Positions 10,401-16,942 of a stretch of DNA of 42,183 nucleotides are shown one piece after another. The DNA lies in assembly GCA_030431755.1 (NCBI GenBank), contig JAUIIK010000001.1:1-42183 (forward strand), given 5' to 3'. The notes beneath the pieces were generated by a model that saw only the letters and a list, made by a program, of their open reading frames with translations, did no database searches and was not told where the DNA came from. The stretch is from Chloroflexia bacterium (GTDB taxonomy: Bacteria > Chloroflexota > Chloroflexia > Thermomicrobiales > CFX8). How positions within the stretch are numbered: position 1 is the first letter of the stretch; each line of letters begins with the position of its first letter. A program made the position numbers and the translations under genes.

Positions 10401-10995
10401 TCTCGATGAACCAGTTGCCGGTTCTGGCGGCCTCTGCCTTATCGCGTGTGAGGATGTCGAATGGCAACTGAAACTTGTAGTGCAGCTCGTCTTGCCACTG
10501 CTCCACGAGACTTCCGGGACAGATAACTAGGCACCGGCGGAGGTCCCCACGCATCCACAGTTCCTTGATAAGCAGCCCGGCCATGATTGTCTTGCCTGCA
10601 CCAGGGTCGTCAGCGAGTAGAAATCTCAGCGGCTGTCGTGTCAGCATTTCTTCATACACAGCAGTAATTTGGTGGGGAAGCGGATCGATGAGCGAGCTGT
10701 GAACGGCTAACAGGGGATCGAAGAGATAGGCGAGGTTGATCCGCTGAGCTTCTGACGCCAGTCGAAACAAATGGCCGTCGGTGTCGAAGCGCCATGCTCG
10801 TCCTTGCACATCAATCTTGAGTCGGGACTCGTCATCACGAAAAAGGATCGTTTCGGCCGGCTGGCCGTTTGGAGGGCGGTAGGTCAGAGTGAGAGCATCA
10901 GATCCATGCCAGTCAACGTCAATGATCGTGACGACCTCGTTAGGTAGAACCCCTCGGAGGTTTGTCCCGCGCTTCAGTTTCTCTAGTGATGCCAC
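7480..10995 (-). CDS. SNF2-family helicase with C-terminal DUF3883 (DrmD-like)
   Basis: A protein of about 1171 residues. Superfamily 2 helicase motifs are in order: Walker A DDPGAGKT (about residues 129-136), DEAH (about 230-233), LLMTATPHN (about 264-272), and motif VI QRFGRIHRIGQ (about 598-608). A charged helical insertion separates the two lobes. The C-terminus has a DUF3883 (NOV_C) domain with FGWDIES and a later FIEVKGR, resembling a restriction-endonuclease-like core. This is the architecture of DISARM DrmD and related defence helicases, which translocate on DNA. The start is uncertain: the GTG at 10995 has GGAG six bases upstream, while a TTG at 11031 would add 12 residues but has no visible ribosome site. 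First gene of the leftward operon; the next starts one base after its stop. Confidence 0.88.
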   Translation of the reverse strand: MASLEKLKRGTNLRGVLPNEVVTIIDVDWHGSDALTLTYRPPNGQPAETILFRDDESRLKIDVQGRAWRFDTDGHLFRLASEAQRINLAYLFDPLLAVHSSLIDPLPHQITAVYEEMLTRQPLRFLLADDPGAGKTIMAGLLIKELWMRGDLRRCLVICPGSLVEQWQDELHYKFQLPFDILTRDKAEAARTGNWFIENDLVICRLDQVARNDDLQARLQQTDWDLVIVDEAHKMSASFFGGEVTYTKRYRLGQLIGGLTRHFLLMTATPHNGREEDFQLFMALLDADRFEGRFRDGVHSVDTDDLMRRLLKEQLLKFDGRPLFPERRAYTVPYTLSDAEARLYREVTDYVKEEFNRADALEEGGRRGTVGFALMILQRRLASSPEAIYQSLRRRKERLEARVRDEKLQRRGGEQRLSWLQDLPGMSDEMIDEMDDLPADEADEQEELVVDLATASRTISELESEIATLQRLEQLANTVRSSGTDRKWEQLSSLLQDNDDMFGPDGRRLKLVIFTEHKDTLYMLIERLRTLLGRDEAVVTIHGSMGREDRRTAQELFTQDRDTLILVATDAAGEGINLQRAHLMVNYDLPWNPNRLEQRFGRIHRIGQTEVCHLWNLVATETREGAVFDTLFRKLEQERESLGGQVFDVLGQVVFENESLRQLLVKAVRYGDQEDVRERLNHVVEGALDHQHLRELMETRSLVSNIMNSSIVQRVREDMERAEARRLQPHYIESFFIEAFRHLGGRIYEREPRRYEIVRVPGILRERDRMIGVREPLLRRYERVSFNKDQLNVPGQPMAEFVAPGHPLLDTTIHVILERYRSLLKQGTILVDPDDDGEDIRALYYLEHSIQDSRTDGDGNRRHVSRQLQFIEIDANSELRLAGYAPYLDYEPITDEQRQALEDLIEADWLTTDLETQIMNHAVQHIVPQHLREVRTRREDLVDRTSEAVKDRLTKEIMFWDNQAIQLRMQEDAGKKPRLNSTLARTRAEELRQRLRSRLQELEEERQLAPLRPNIAGGALVVPIGLLRLLEVSPPPEVITIDPAARKRVERTAIEAVMEREREFGFVPTDVGDQKFGWDIESRDPAGGPTRFIEVKGRVAGSETITVTKNEILAGLNKPDDFILAIVIVDGDRTEAPIYVTQPFDTEPDFGAVAVVYSIDGLVDSVPTAKV

Positions 10996-11445
10996 GCATT
11001 TCTCCAGACGGTGATGTTCCAAGACCTGCAAGGTCTGCTTGTAGTATTCATCGTCGCATACTGGAAATGCCTACTGCAAATGTTGCCCCAGTTCACCCGC
11101 CACTGGTGCTCACGGAGGCAGCCAGCGATCCGCCCTTGCTGTATTGGTGGGGAGTGTTGATTGACCGACGTGAATAGATCGGCAACAGGAATCGAGCCAG
11201 GTGTAGTGATCGAAAGTGTGGTTTCCAACGCAAGAAAGCACCGTGGCTTCTGCCATGCCCGGATGACGAAAGAACAACCCAACCCGAAGCAATAGCTCCT
11301 GTTCAAACCACGATCATCTATGAGCCTGACGGTGCGAACGTTCGCAAGTATCTGGTGGTCTTGGAGCCTATGATTGGATGGTTAAGAAAACGAGCCGACG
11401 TAATGCTGACACACACGCCGGCCAACAACGAAGGGGTGATCTTCG
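10996..11445. other. intergenic region between divergent helicase and recombinase genes
   Basis: About 450 bases separate the divergent starts of the helicase operon and the recombinase gene. Short open frames here show no recognisable protein. I found no promoter with both boxes close to consensus on either strand. The one notable structure is a perfect 14-bp palindrome at 11333-11346. This stretch should hold the promoters of both transcription units. Confidence 0.6.
11333..11346. repeat. perfect 14-bp palindrome
   Basis: The sequence TGCGAACGTTCGCA is perfectly self-complementary and lies 100 bp upstream of the recombinase start. It could be a binding site for a dimeric regulator or a recombinase. 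It contains GAAC/GTTC half sites but without the four-base spacer of Gram-positive LexA boxes. Confidence 0.5.
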
Positions 11446-12822
11446 ATGCTCTCCAAGTTTAGCCACAATGGCGGCCACGGTGCGGTTGGTTATGTCCGTG
11501 TTAGTTCAGACGAGCAGTTCGATGGGTACAGTTTCGACGCTCAGCAACATGCTATTCGCCACTATCGTGAAGCGCAAAGCTGGACGCTCGTCCAAGAATA
11601 TCGGGACGAAGCACTCTCGGCGCGGACCGACGATCTCAGCCGGCACCCTGCCTTCGCGGCAATGCTGGACGATGCAGAGTCGGGTCTGTTCGACGCGATC
11701 GTTGTCCATAAGCTTGATCGATTCGCACGCAATCTTCGAATTACCTTGGAAGCGCTCGACCGGCTGGAATCGGCCGGCGTAGGATTCGTGTCTACTTCCG
11801 AGAACATGGACTTCGCGTCCGCCATCGGAAAGGTGATGCCCCCCAACTTGGGGGCCCTCGCGCAGTATTGCTCTAATAATCTCAACCACGAAACGAAGAA
11901 CGGCAAAACGGAACGTAAGTGGCAAGGCTACTATAACTGTTTGCTCCCATTTGGCGTTGCGAAGTGTGACAGCGGGATACCTGTGCCGTGCCCCATGAAT
12001 CATACGGGCCTCGTGCTGGCGATTGAGACAGCGGCATCTGGCGTCAGCGATCGTGAGGTGGCGGAGACTCTCAACTCAGCAGGCTTTCGCACAACCGGAA
12101 ACCGCGGTGCCAACCCTTTCTCTAAGGACACGGTGTGCCATATCCTGCGGAATCGATTCTATGTTGGTGACTTGCCTGACGGTGCAGGTGGATGGATGTC
12201 GGACAAGCATGAGCCGCTTTTCGATCCTCTCTTGTTCAGTGAGGACAAACGCGTTAGAGCACAACGATCACTGAGAGGACATCGGGTTCGAAGATCAGCG
12301 ACGAAATACTCGATTTCAGGTCTGGCGATCTGTGGCAACTGTAAATCGCCGATGCACGTCTACAATGCGGGGCGTGAGAACCCTCGTCTTGTCTGCTACG
12401 GGCGGACGCAGAGCAACGGCTGCACCGCGATGTCGGTGTTCCTATCGATCATCGAGGACACGATCGAGGAGTATCTCGACTCGTTTCATATCCCCGACGA
12501 CTACGCCGAGCAGATCGTCGTAATGTACGATGCATCGGAGGTGAACAAGGCTGACACCGACAAGTTGCGCGAGGCTGCAGAGAAGCGGCTGGTACGCCTC
12601 CAGGACCTGTACCTGATGGGTGACATCGACAAGATGCAGTACAAGGCAGAGCGCGAAGATCTCACAGCACAGATCGCGAACTTGAGTGACAGCCGCGATC
12701 AGTCAGGCGTCATAGCCCGTGCGGCAGCTTTTTTGCGCGATCTTCCGGCCGCGTGGCGGGCCGCGAATGACGCCCAACGCCACAAGCTCAGTCAGCTGTT
12801 ATTCAGTGAGGTGAGGATTTAG
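11446..12822 (+). CDS. large serine recombinase (site-specific integrase)
   Basis: A 458-residue protein with the three parts of large serine recombinases. The N-terminal resolvase domain has GYVRVSSDEQ (about residues 15-24) with the nucleophilic Ser20, and HKLDRFARN (about 88-96) with the catalytic arginines. A recombinase domain follows (about 160-280). A zinc-ribbon has CGNC (about residue 296) paired with a second Cys pair around residues 316-327, then a coiled-coil region (about 365-420). The ATG start has AAGGGG upstream. It points toward the tRNA-Asp gene, whose 3' end lies 94 bp beyond, and is divergent from the defence operon. It probably integrated or excises the island. A perfect 15-nt inverted repeat (CCCCCAA, one base, TTGGGGG) lies inside the gene at 11840-11854. 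No frameshift is seen, so the enzyme looks intact. Confidence 0.9.
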   Translation: MLSKFSHNGGHGAVGYVRVSSDEQFDGYSFDAQQHAIRHYREAQSWTLVQEYRDEALSARTDDLSRHPAFAAMLDDAESGLFDAIVVHKLDRFARNLRITLEALDRLESAGVGFVSTSENMDFASAIGKVMPPNLGALAQYCSNNLNHETKNGKTERKWQGYYNCLLPFGVAKCDSGIPVPCPMNHTGLVLAIETAASGVSDREVAETLNSAGFRTTGNRGANPFSKDTVCHILRNRFYVGDLPDGAGGWMSDKHEPLFDPLLFSEDKRVRAQRSLRGHRVRRSATKYSISGLAICGNCKSPMHVYNAGRENPRLVCYGRTQSNGCTAMSVFLSIIEDTIEEYLDSFHIPDDYAEQIVVMYDASEVNKADTDKLREAAEKRLVRLQDLYLMGDIDKMQYKAEREDLTAQIANLSDSRDQSGVIARAAAFLRDLPAAWRAANDAQRHKLSQLLFSEVRI

Positions 12823-12845
12823 GACCAGCAGTTAACTGGCCTGAT

Positions 12846-12883
12846 AGTCCAGCCCGACTTTGCGCCGTTCTTCTGGCTGGACT
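12846..12883. repeat. 9-bp inverted repeat between recombinase and tRNA-Asp
   Basis: AGTCCAGCC at 12846-12854 pairs perfectly with GGCTGGACT at 12875-12883 across a 20-base loop. It sits between the recombinase stop and the tRNA 3' end. It could be a weak terminator for either transcript or part of an attachment region. There is no T-run on either side, so a Rho-independent terminator is not well supported. Confidence 0.45.
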
Positions 12884-12915
12884 TCGAGTCTCGTCAACCG
12901 GAGTCTTTGGCACTG

Positions 12916-12989
12916 CGGAAGCGACGGGATTCGAACCCGCGATCTCCACCTTGACAGGGTGGCGTGTTAGGCCGCTACACTACGCCTCC
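12916..12989 (-). tRNA. tRNA-Asp (anticodon GTC)
   Basis: A complete 74-base cloverleaf can be folded by eye. The 7-bp acceptor stem is GGAGGCG with CGCTTCC (one G-U pair). The D stem is GTGT/ACAC, the anticodon stem CCACC/GGTGG, and the seven-base loop CTGTCAA gives anticodon GTC. The T arm carries the TTCGAAT loop. CCA is not encoded. The 3' end faces the recombinase and the defence island, as at tRNA-associated integration sites. Confidence 0.97.
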
Positions 12990-13003
12990 AATAACACCGG
13001 GGA

Positions 13004-13032
13004 AAGTTACCATCCGGTCCTATGCGTGTCAA
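13004..13032 (-). promoter_or_regulatory. sigma-70-type promoter of tRNA-Asp
   Basis: On the minus strand TTGACA (13032-13027) is followed after exactly 17 bases by TAACTT (13009-13004). Transcription would begin about seven bases later, shortly before the mature tRNA end at 12989. The consensus -35 box and ideal spacing make this convincing. Confidence 0.75.
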
Positions 13033-13046
13033 GCAGCACCAGGCGC

Positions 13047-14630
13047 TCAAGCCGCGCTGGCGGCCGCACGGTGCCGTAGGCGGCGGATGATCTCTCGCTG
13101 CTCCGGCGTGACGATTCCAAGCAGCAGTCCACCTATCACGAACACCACAGCGCCGGCCAAGGCCGCGACGAGTGGGCGGTCGAGGAACGGCAACGTAGCG
13201 GCCGTCGCGAGCAGGCCGGCTGCTGTCGGGCGCAGGATCGCGGACAGCGACGCGCGGTCGTGGATGCGTACCGCCCGGCCACGAGACAGGATCACGAAGG
13301 CGGCGAAGATGACGACTTCGGTGGCGACGGTCAATCCTGCCGCGGCGAATGAGCCATATAGCGGTATGAGCAAGAAGTTGCCGGCGATGTTGAACGCCAC
13401 CGCCGCGCCAAACGCCGGCACGATGTCGCGCTGCCGGCCCTCGGCGATCAGGACGTACTGGAAGACGCCGTTGAGGAACGATAGCGGCGCGAAGAAGACC
13501 AGGATGCGCAAGAGTTCGGCTGAGTCGGGTAGGAACTCGTCGCCGGCCAGGATCCGGATCGCGGGCTGTGCCAACGCCACCGTCGCGACGACGATGCCCC
13601 AGGCGATCGTGACCAGCAGGTAGGCGGTGAGCCGGTTGGCACGCGCCAGGCTGGCCGGAGCGTGCGCCCGCCGGGACATCAGCGGGAACACCGCCAGCGT
13701 CGCGTAGGCGGGGATGATCGTGAGCAAGTTGATCGGCTTGAACGCCGCATCGTAGAGCCCGACCGCTTCCGACCCGCGAAAGGCTTCGACGATGAAGATG
13801 TCGAAACGGAAGAAGAGCGACAGCAACAATGCATTGACCAGCAGCGGGGCACTTTCGCGCGCGTACAGCCGCGCCTGCTCGATGTCGAGTGAGAACCGCA
13901 GTTCCGGGAGCTCGAGCCTGCGGTAGACGACCGCGAAGGCTGCGACCGAGATGAGCGAGCCAATAGTGGCCGCTAGCGCGATACCGACGATGCCGAGACT
14001 CGTGGCCGCCAGCAGGATCGCGACCGGTGCGCGCATAAGGTTCACGCCAACGTTGATGCCGGCGGCAATGTCCATCCGCTCGACGCCGTTGAGGGCCGAA
14101 TTGACCGCCTCGCTAACGCTCCCGGGGATGATCGTGAGCAGCAGGATTGCGACGGCCAGGAGCACGTCGGACGAGACATTCCCGAAGGCGACGCGGGCCG
14201 AGAGATAGATGGCAACCGGCACGACCGCGACAGCGAGGGCGAGCATACGGAAGAGCGCGGTGCCCCCCGTCAGCGTACCCGCATGTTCCCGGTCGCGGGC
14301 GATCTCGCGGGTGGCGTAGAGCCCAAGGCCGAAGTCTGACAGCGTCTTCACATAAAACCAGATGATGACGGCTAGCGCGTAGCGTCCGTTGCCGGCCGGT
14401 CCGAGCAGCCGCAAGACAGCCAGCGCGACGATGAGGTCGACGCCCCGCACGAAGAACTGTGACACGATCGGTAACGAGCTATTTCGGAGGATGAGCCAGG
14501 CCGCGTCGCTCTCCTCGCTGTCGCCCGGCCGTGCGCGGCGCATGACATACACGAGGCAGAGCAGCCCGGCGATCCCAAGCGCGCCGAGGAGAAGGAACCC
14601 CGGAGTCGAAAGGATGCGCTCACTGAGCAT
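13047..14630 (-). CDS. polysaccharide flippase (Wzx/MATE-like, MOP superfamily)
   Basis: A 527-residue integral membrane protein with about 14 hydrophobic segments. It has the layout of Wzx-type translocases: an N-terminal SLPIVSQFFVRGVDL block after an extra leading membrane helix (residues about 10-28), charged residues at the ends of helices (RREL-like loops), and a C-terminal pair of helices followed by a basic tail. Such proteins move lipid-linked glycan repeat units across the cytoplasmic membrane. Last gene of the nine-gene operon; its ATG overlaps the end of the small membrane-protein gene by 11 bp. The extra N-terminal helix before the flippase core is not typical. Function is inferred from fold-level similarity and context. 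Confidence 0.85.
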   Translation of the reverse strand: MLSERILSTPGFLLLGALGIAGLLCLVYVMRRARPGDSEESDAAWLILRNSSLPIVSQFFVRGVDLIVALAVLRLLGPAGNGRYALAVIIWFYVKTLSDFGLGLYATREIARDREHAGTLTGGTALFRMLALAVAVVPVAIYLSARVAFGNVSSDVLLAVAILLLTIIPGSVSEAVNSALNGVERMDIAAGINVGVNLMRAPVAILLAATSLGIVGIALAATIGSLISVAAFAVVYRRLELPELRFSLDIEQARLYARESAPLLVNALLLSLFFRFDIFIVEAFRGSEAVGLYDAAFKPINLLTIIPAYATLAVFPLMSRRAHAPASLARANRLTAYLLVTIAWGIVVATVALAQPAIRILAGDEFLPDSAELLRILVFFAPLSFLNGVFQYVLIAEGRQRDIVPAFGAAVAFNIAGNFLLIPLYGSFAAAGLTVATEVVIFAAFVILSRGRAVRIHDRASLSAILRPTAAGLLATAATLPFLDRPLVAALAGAVVFVIGGLLLGIVTPEQREIIRRLRHRAAASAA

Positions 14631-14796
14631 TCTGGATCTGGATCAGTATCAGGACGGCGACAGTGACGACCATGGCGCAGATTGGGAGGATAAAGAGGGC
14701 CCCGATGATCAAAATGCCGAGACGCGGATGACGGCTGAACAGCCCCTTGCGCGGTTCCTCTGCCAGTGACTCGACTTTCTCATGGGAGTCGGTCAT
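14620..14796 (-). CDS. 58-residue single-pass membrane miniprotein
   Basis: A small protein: a charged N-terminus (residues 1-22, including EKVESLAEEPRKG), a short RHPRLG turn and one long hydrophobic helix (about residues 29-54), ending in QNAQ. The start is fixed by context: its ATG shares the four bases ATGA with the stop of the glycosyltransferase gene, and its own end overlaps the flippase start by 11 bp. That double overlap argues for a real, translationally coupled gene. No family is recognised. It may be a small partner of the neighbouring flippase or glycosyltransferase. Longer in-frame extensions upstream would lie inside the glycosyltransferase gene and are not supported. Confidence 0.65.
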   Translation of the reverse strand: MTDSHEKVESLAEEPRKGLFSRHPRLGILIIGALFILPICAMVVTVAVLILIQIQNAQ

Positions 14797-15908
14797 ATGC
14801 CTGCACCGCCGACACGTTCGTAGACACGGAGCGTGCGCCTGGCAGTCTCTGTCCAGCTGAAGGCGGCGGCGCGTGCGATGCCCTGTGCGCTGAGATCGGT
14901 GCGGAGCGTTGCGTCGTCGAGCACACGACATATCCCATATGTGATCGAATCTACATCATCTCCATCAACCATCAGCGCGGACTGCCCGGCAACCTCACGG
15001 TGGGCCGCTATATCGCTGGCTACGACTGGGACGCCACGGCTCAGCGCTTCGAGCACCGGCAGTCCAAAACCCTCATAGTGGGAGGCGGCGACGAAGACGC
15101 TCGCCGCGCGGTAGGCCAGCTCAAGCTGCGCGTCCCCGGCATTCTCGTGCCAGGTGAGCCAACCCGCTGCCTGAGATTGCCGCAAATCCGCGACGATTTC
15201 GTCGTCCAGCCAACCCCGGCGACCGACCACCACAAGCCGCGCGTCAGGATGTCGTGCCCGCACGCCATCCATCGCCGCAAGCACCGTGCGGTGGTTCTTA
15301 CGCGGTTCGATGGTGCCGACCATCAAGATGATTGGTTCCACGCCGCCCTCATGCCGCTCCAGGTGACCTGCAAGCTTCACGCCGTTGGGCACGGCGACGA
15401 TGCGCTCTCTGGCGGCTGGATAGGCCGCCGCTACTTCGGCAGCCACCGACGCCGACACGGTGATGATCGCGTCGGCTCGAGCGATTGCGCGCGGGACGGC
15501 TTGCTGCAAGTAGCTGGCAAGTTTGGGATGGCAGTAGTTGGGATGGTGGATGAAGGAGAGATCGTGGATCGTGACGACTGTCGGGCTCGTGGTTGGTGGG
15601 AGTGTATAGTCCAGGCCGTGAAAGAGATCGTGGCCGCCGGTCCAGCGGTCGACTGCTATGGGTAGGCGCAGCCGTTGCCAGGCAGCGGTCATGACGCGCT
15701 CGCGCGCTGGCAGCCGCCGGACCTCTCGCCAGGCGCCCGGTGGCAGTGTGGAGAGAAGCTCCTCCGCTGCGCTCGCATCCGCAGCTACGCTCAGGATGAA
15801 CTGATGGTCCAGCGTCTCCTGGACGAGCGCGACAAGTAGCTCACGCGCATAGCGTCCGACGCCTCCCGACTGGACTGCTGCTGGCGTCGTGTCGATGGCG
15901 ATGCGCAC
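14793..15908 (-). CDS. GT4-family glycosyltransferase
   Basis: A 371-residue GT-B-fold enzyme. The N-terminal acceptor half has GGVGRYARELL (about residues 16-26), and the C-terminal half has a NDP-sugar-binding segment with GTIEPRKNH and the family motif EGFGLPVLEAL (about 277-287). These are marks of retaining GT4 glycosyltransferases such as mannosyltransferases. It probably adds a sugar to the growing lipid-linked glycan on the cytoplasmic side. The start lies 10 bp after the UPF0104 gene stop, and the stop overlaps the next gene by four bases. The sugar donor cannot be read from sequence. Confidence 0.9.
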   Translation of the reverse strand: MRIAIDTTPAAVQSGGVGRYARELLVALVQETLDHQFILSVAADASAAEELLSTLPPGAWREVRRLPARERVMTAAWQRLRLPIAVDRWTGGHDLFHGLDYTLPPTTSPTVVTIHDLSFIHHPNYCHPKLASYLQQAVPRAIARADAIITVSASVAAEVAAAYPAARERIVAVPNGVKLAGHLERHEGGVEPIILMVGTIEPRKNHRTVLAAMDGVRARHPDARLVVVGRRGWLDDEIVADLRQSQAAGWLTWHENAGDAQLELAYRAASVFVAASHYEGFGLPVLEALSRGVPVVASDIAAHREVAGQSALMVDGDDVDSITYGICRVLDDATLRTDLSAQGIARAAAFSWTETARRTLRVYERVGGAGI

Positions 15909-15918
15909 AAGTCAACTC

Positions 15919-16938
15919 CTAGCGCCTGCGGACAACAATCGACAAGATCGAGCCGACGACGATGACACTCCAGTAGGCGACGACCCGGTCAACGATCGCG
16001 ATGGTCGCCGCATCGGTGTCGCTGACATCGAGCAGCTTCAGCGCGATGATCGTGCCGCTCTCGACGACGCCCAGGCCGGCCGGCGTGAGCGGTATCACGG
16101 TGAGCAAGCTGGCAAGCAGGGCGACGAAGAGCGACTCCGGCCCGCTGAGCCCGACACCGAAGGCCGCCGCCACGCAGTATACCCGCAGCCCCTCGGATGC
16201 CCAGATGACCGCCGTCGCGCCGGTCACCGGGGCCCAGCCGTTGCGTGAGAACGATTGGATCACGCCACCCTGCAAGCGGTCGAACGGCTCCACAAAGCGG
16301 TCGGGCACGACACGCCGCAGCAGCCAGGGGTAGCGAGCGGCGAAGGCGAGCCCGATGACGCCGATGACGACGAGCGCGCCACCACCGGCGAGCGGCGCCT
16401 GCACATCGCCTGGCACGTCGCCGTGGAAGACGATCAGCGCCGACGTGACCATGAGGATCACGAGCGCCATCACATCGATGAAGCGCTCGGCGACGATCGT
16501 GCCAAGCGTGCTCGCGAACGAGACGCCAGCGCGTTCGCGCATCAGGTACCCGCGGTAGGCGTCGCCGAGCTTCGCTGGCACGAGGCAGTTCGCAAACCAG
16601 CTCAGGACGAAGATCTCGCTGAGATCACGAACTCGGTATGGCACGCGCGGATTGCCGTCGTAGATGCCGGCATTTCGCATGAGCACGCGCCAGCGCCATG
16701 AACGTAGCGGAAATGCGCCGTAGTAGGCCGCGAACGCGATAGCGATCCAGAACGGATTGCCGTCGGCTATGTTGCCGGCAATCTCACTGAGATCGAGATC
16801 GAGGTTGCGGAAGATGAAGAAGATAAGCGCCCCGGCAAGCGCGAACGAGACGAGCGTCCGTGGCGACTTAACGCGGTCGGCGAGCGACACCGGCGGGCGC
16901 GTAGGGGGCTGGTCGGGCGTTCGCGAATCCTGATCCAT
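15919..16938 (-). CDS. UPF0104 / LPG synthase transmembrane-region family protein
   Basis: A 339-residue polytopic membrane protein with about eight hydrophobic segments after a proline-rich cytoplasmic N-terminus. It shows features of the lysylphosphatidylglycerol synthase TM-region family (PF03706, AglD/UPF0104): SWRWRVLMRNAG (about residues 79-90), a conserved VPAKLGDAYRGYLM block (about 120-133) and a late LTPAGLGVVESG segment (about 293-304). Members include lipid flippases and proteins found in glycan loci. It lies four bases after the O-antigen-ligase-like gene. A role in moving a lipid-linked intermediate is inferred. Confidence 0.85.
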   Translation of the reverse strand: MDQDSRTPDQPPTRPPVSLADRVKSPRTLVSFALAGALIFFIFRNLDLDLSEIAGNIADGNPFWIAIAFAAYYGAFPLRSWRWRVLMRNAGIYDGNPRVPYRVRDLSEIFVLSWFANCLVPAKLGDAYRGYLMRERAGVSFASTLGTIVAERFIDVMALVILMVTSALIVFHGDVPGDVQAPLAGGGALVVIGVIGLAFAARYPWLLRRVVPDRFVEPFDRLQGGVIQSFSRNGWAPVTGATAVIWASEGLRVYCVAAAFGVGLSGPESLFVALLASLLTVIPLTPAGLGVVESGTIIALKLLDVSDTDAATIAIVDRVVAYWSVIVVGSILSIVVRRR

Positions 16939-16942
16939 GCGC

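Noticed and set aside
11333-11346. LexA-type SOS box
   Set aside because: The GAAC and GTTC halves touch without the usual four-base spacer, so it does not match the known operator.
11032-11445. short open frames upstream of the recombinase
   Set aside because: No ribosome site or recognisable sequence; better explained as the regulatory region of two divergent units.
262-12822. complete DISARM system
   Set aside because: Only a DrmD-like helicase is present; DrmA, DrmB, DrmC and the methyltransferase are absent from the visible operon.
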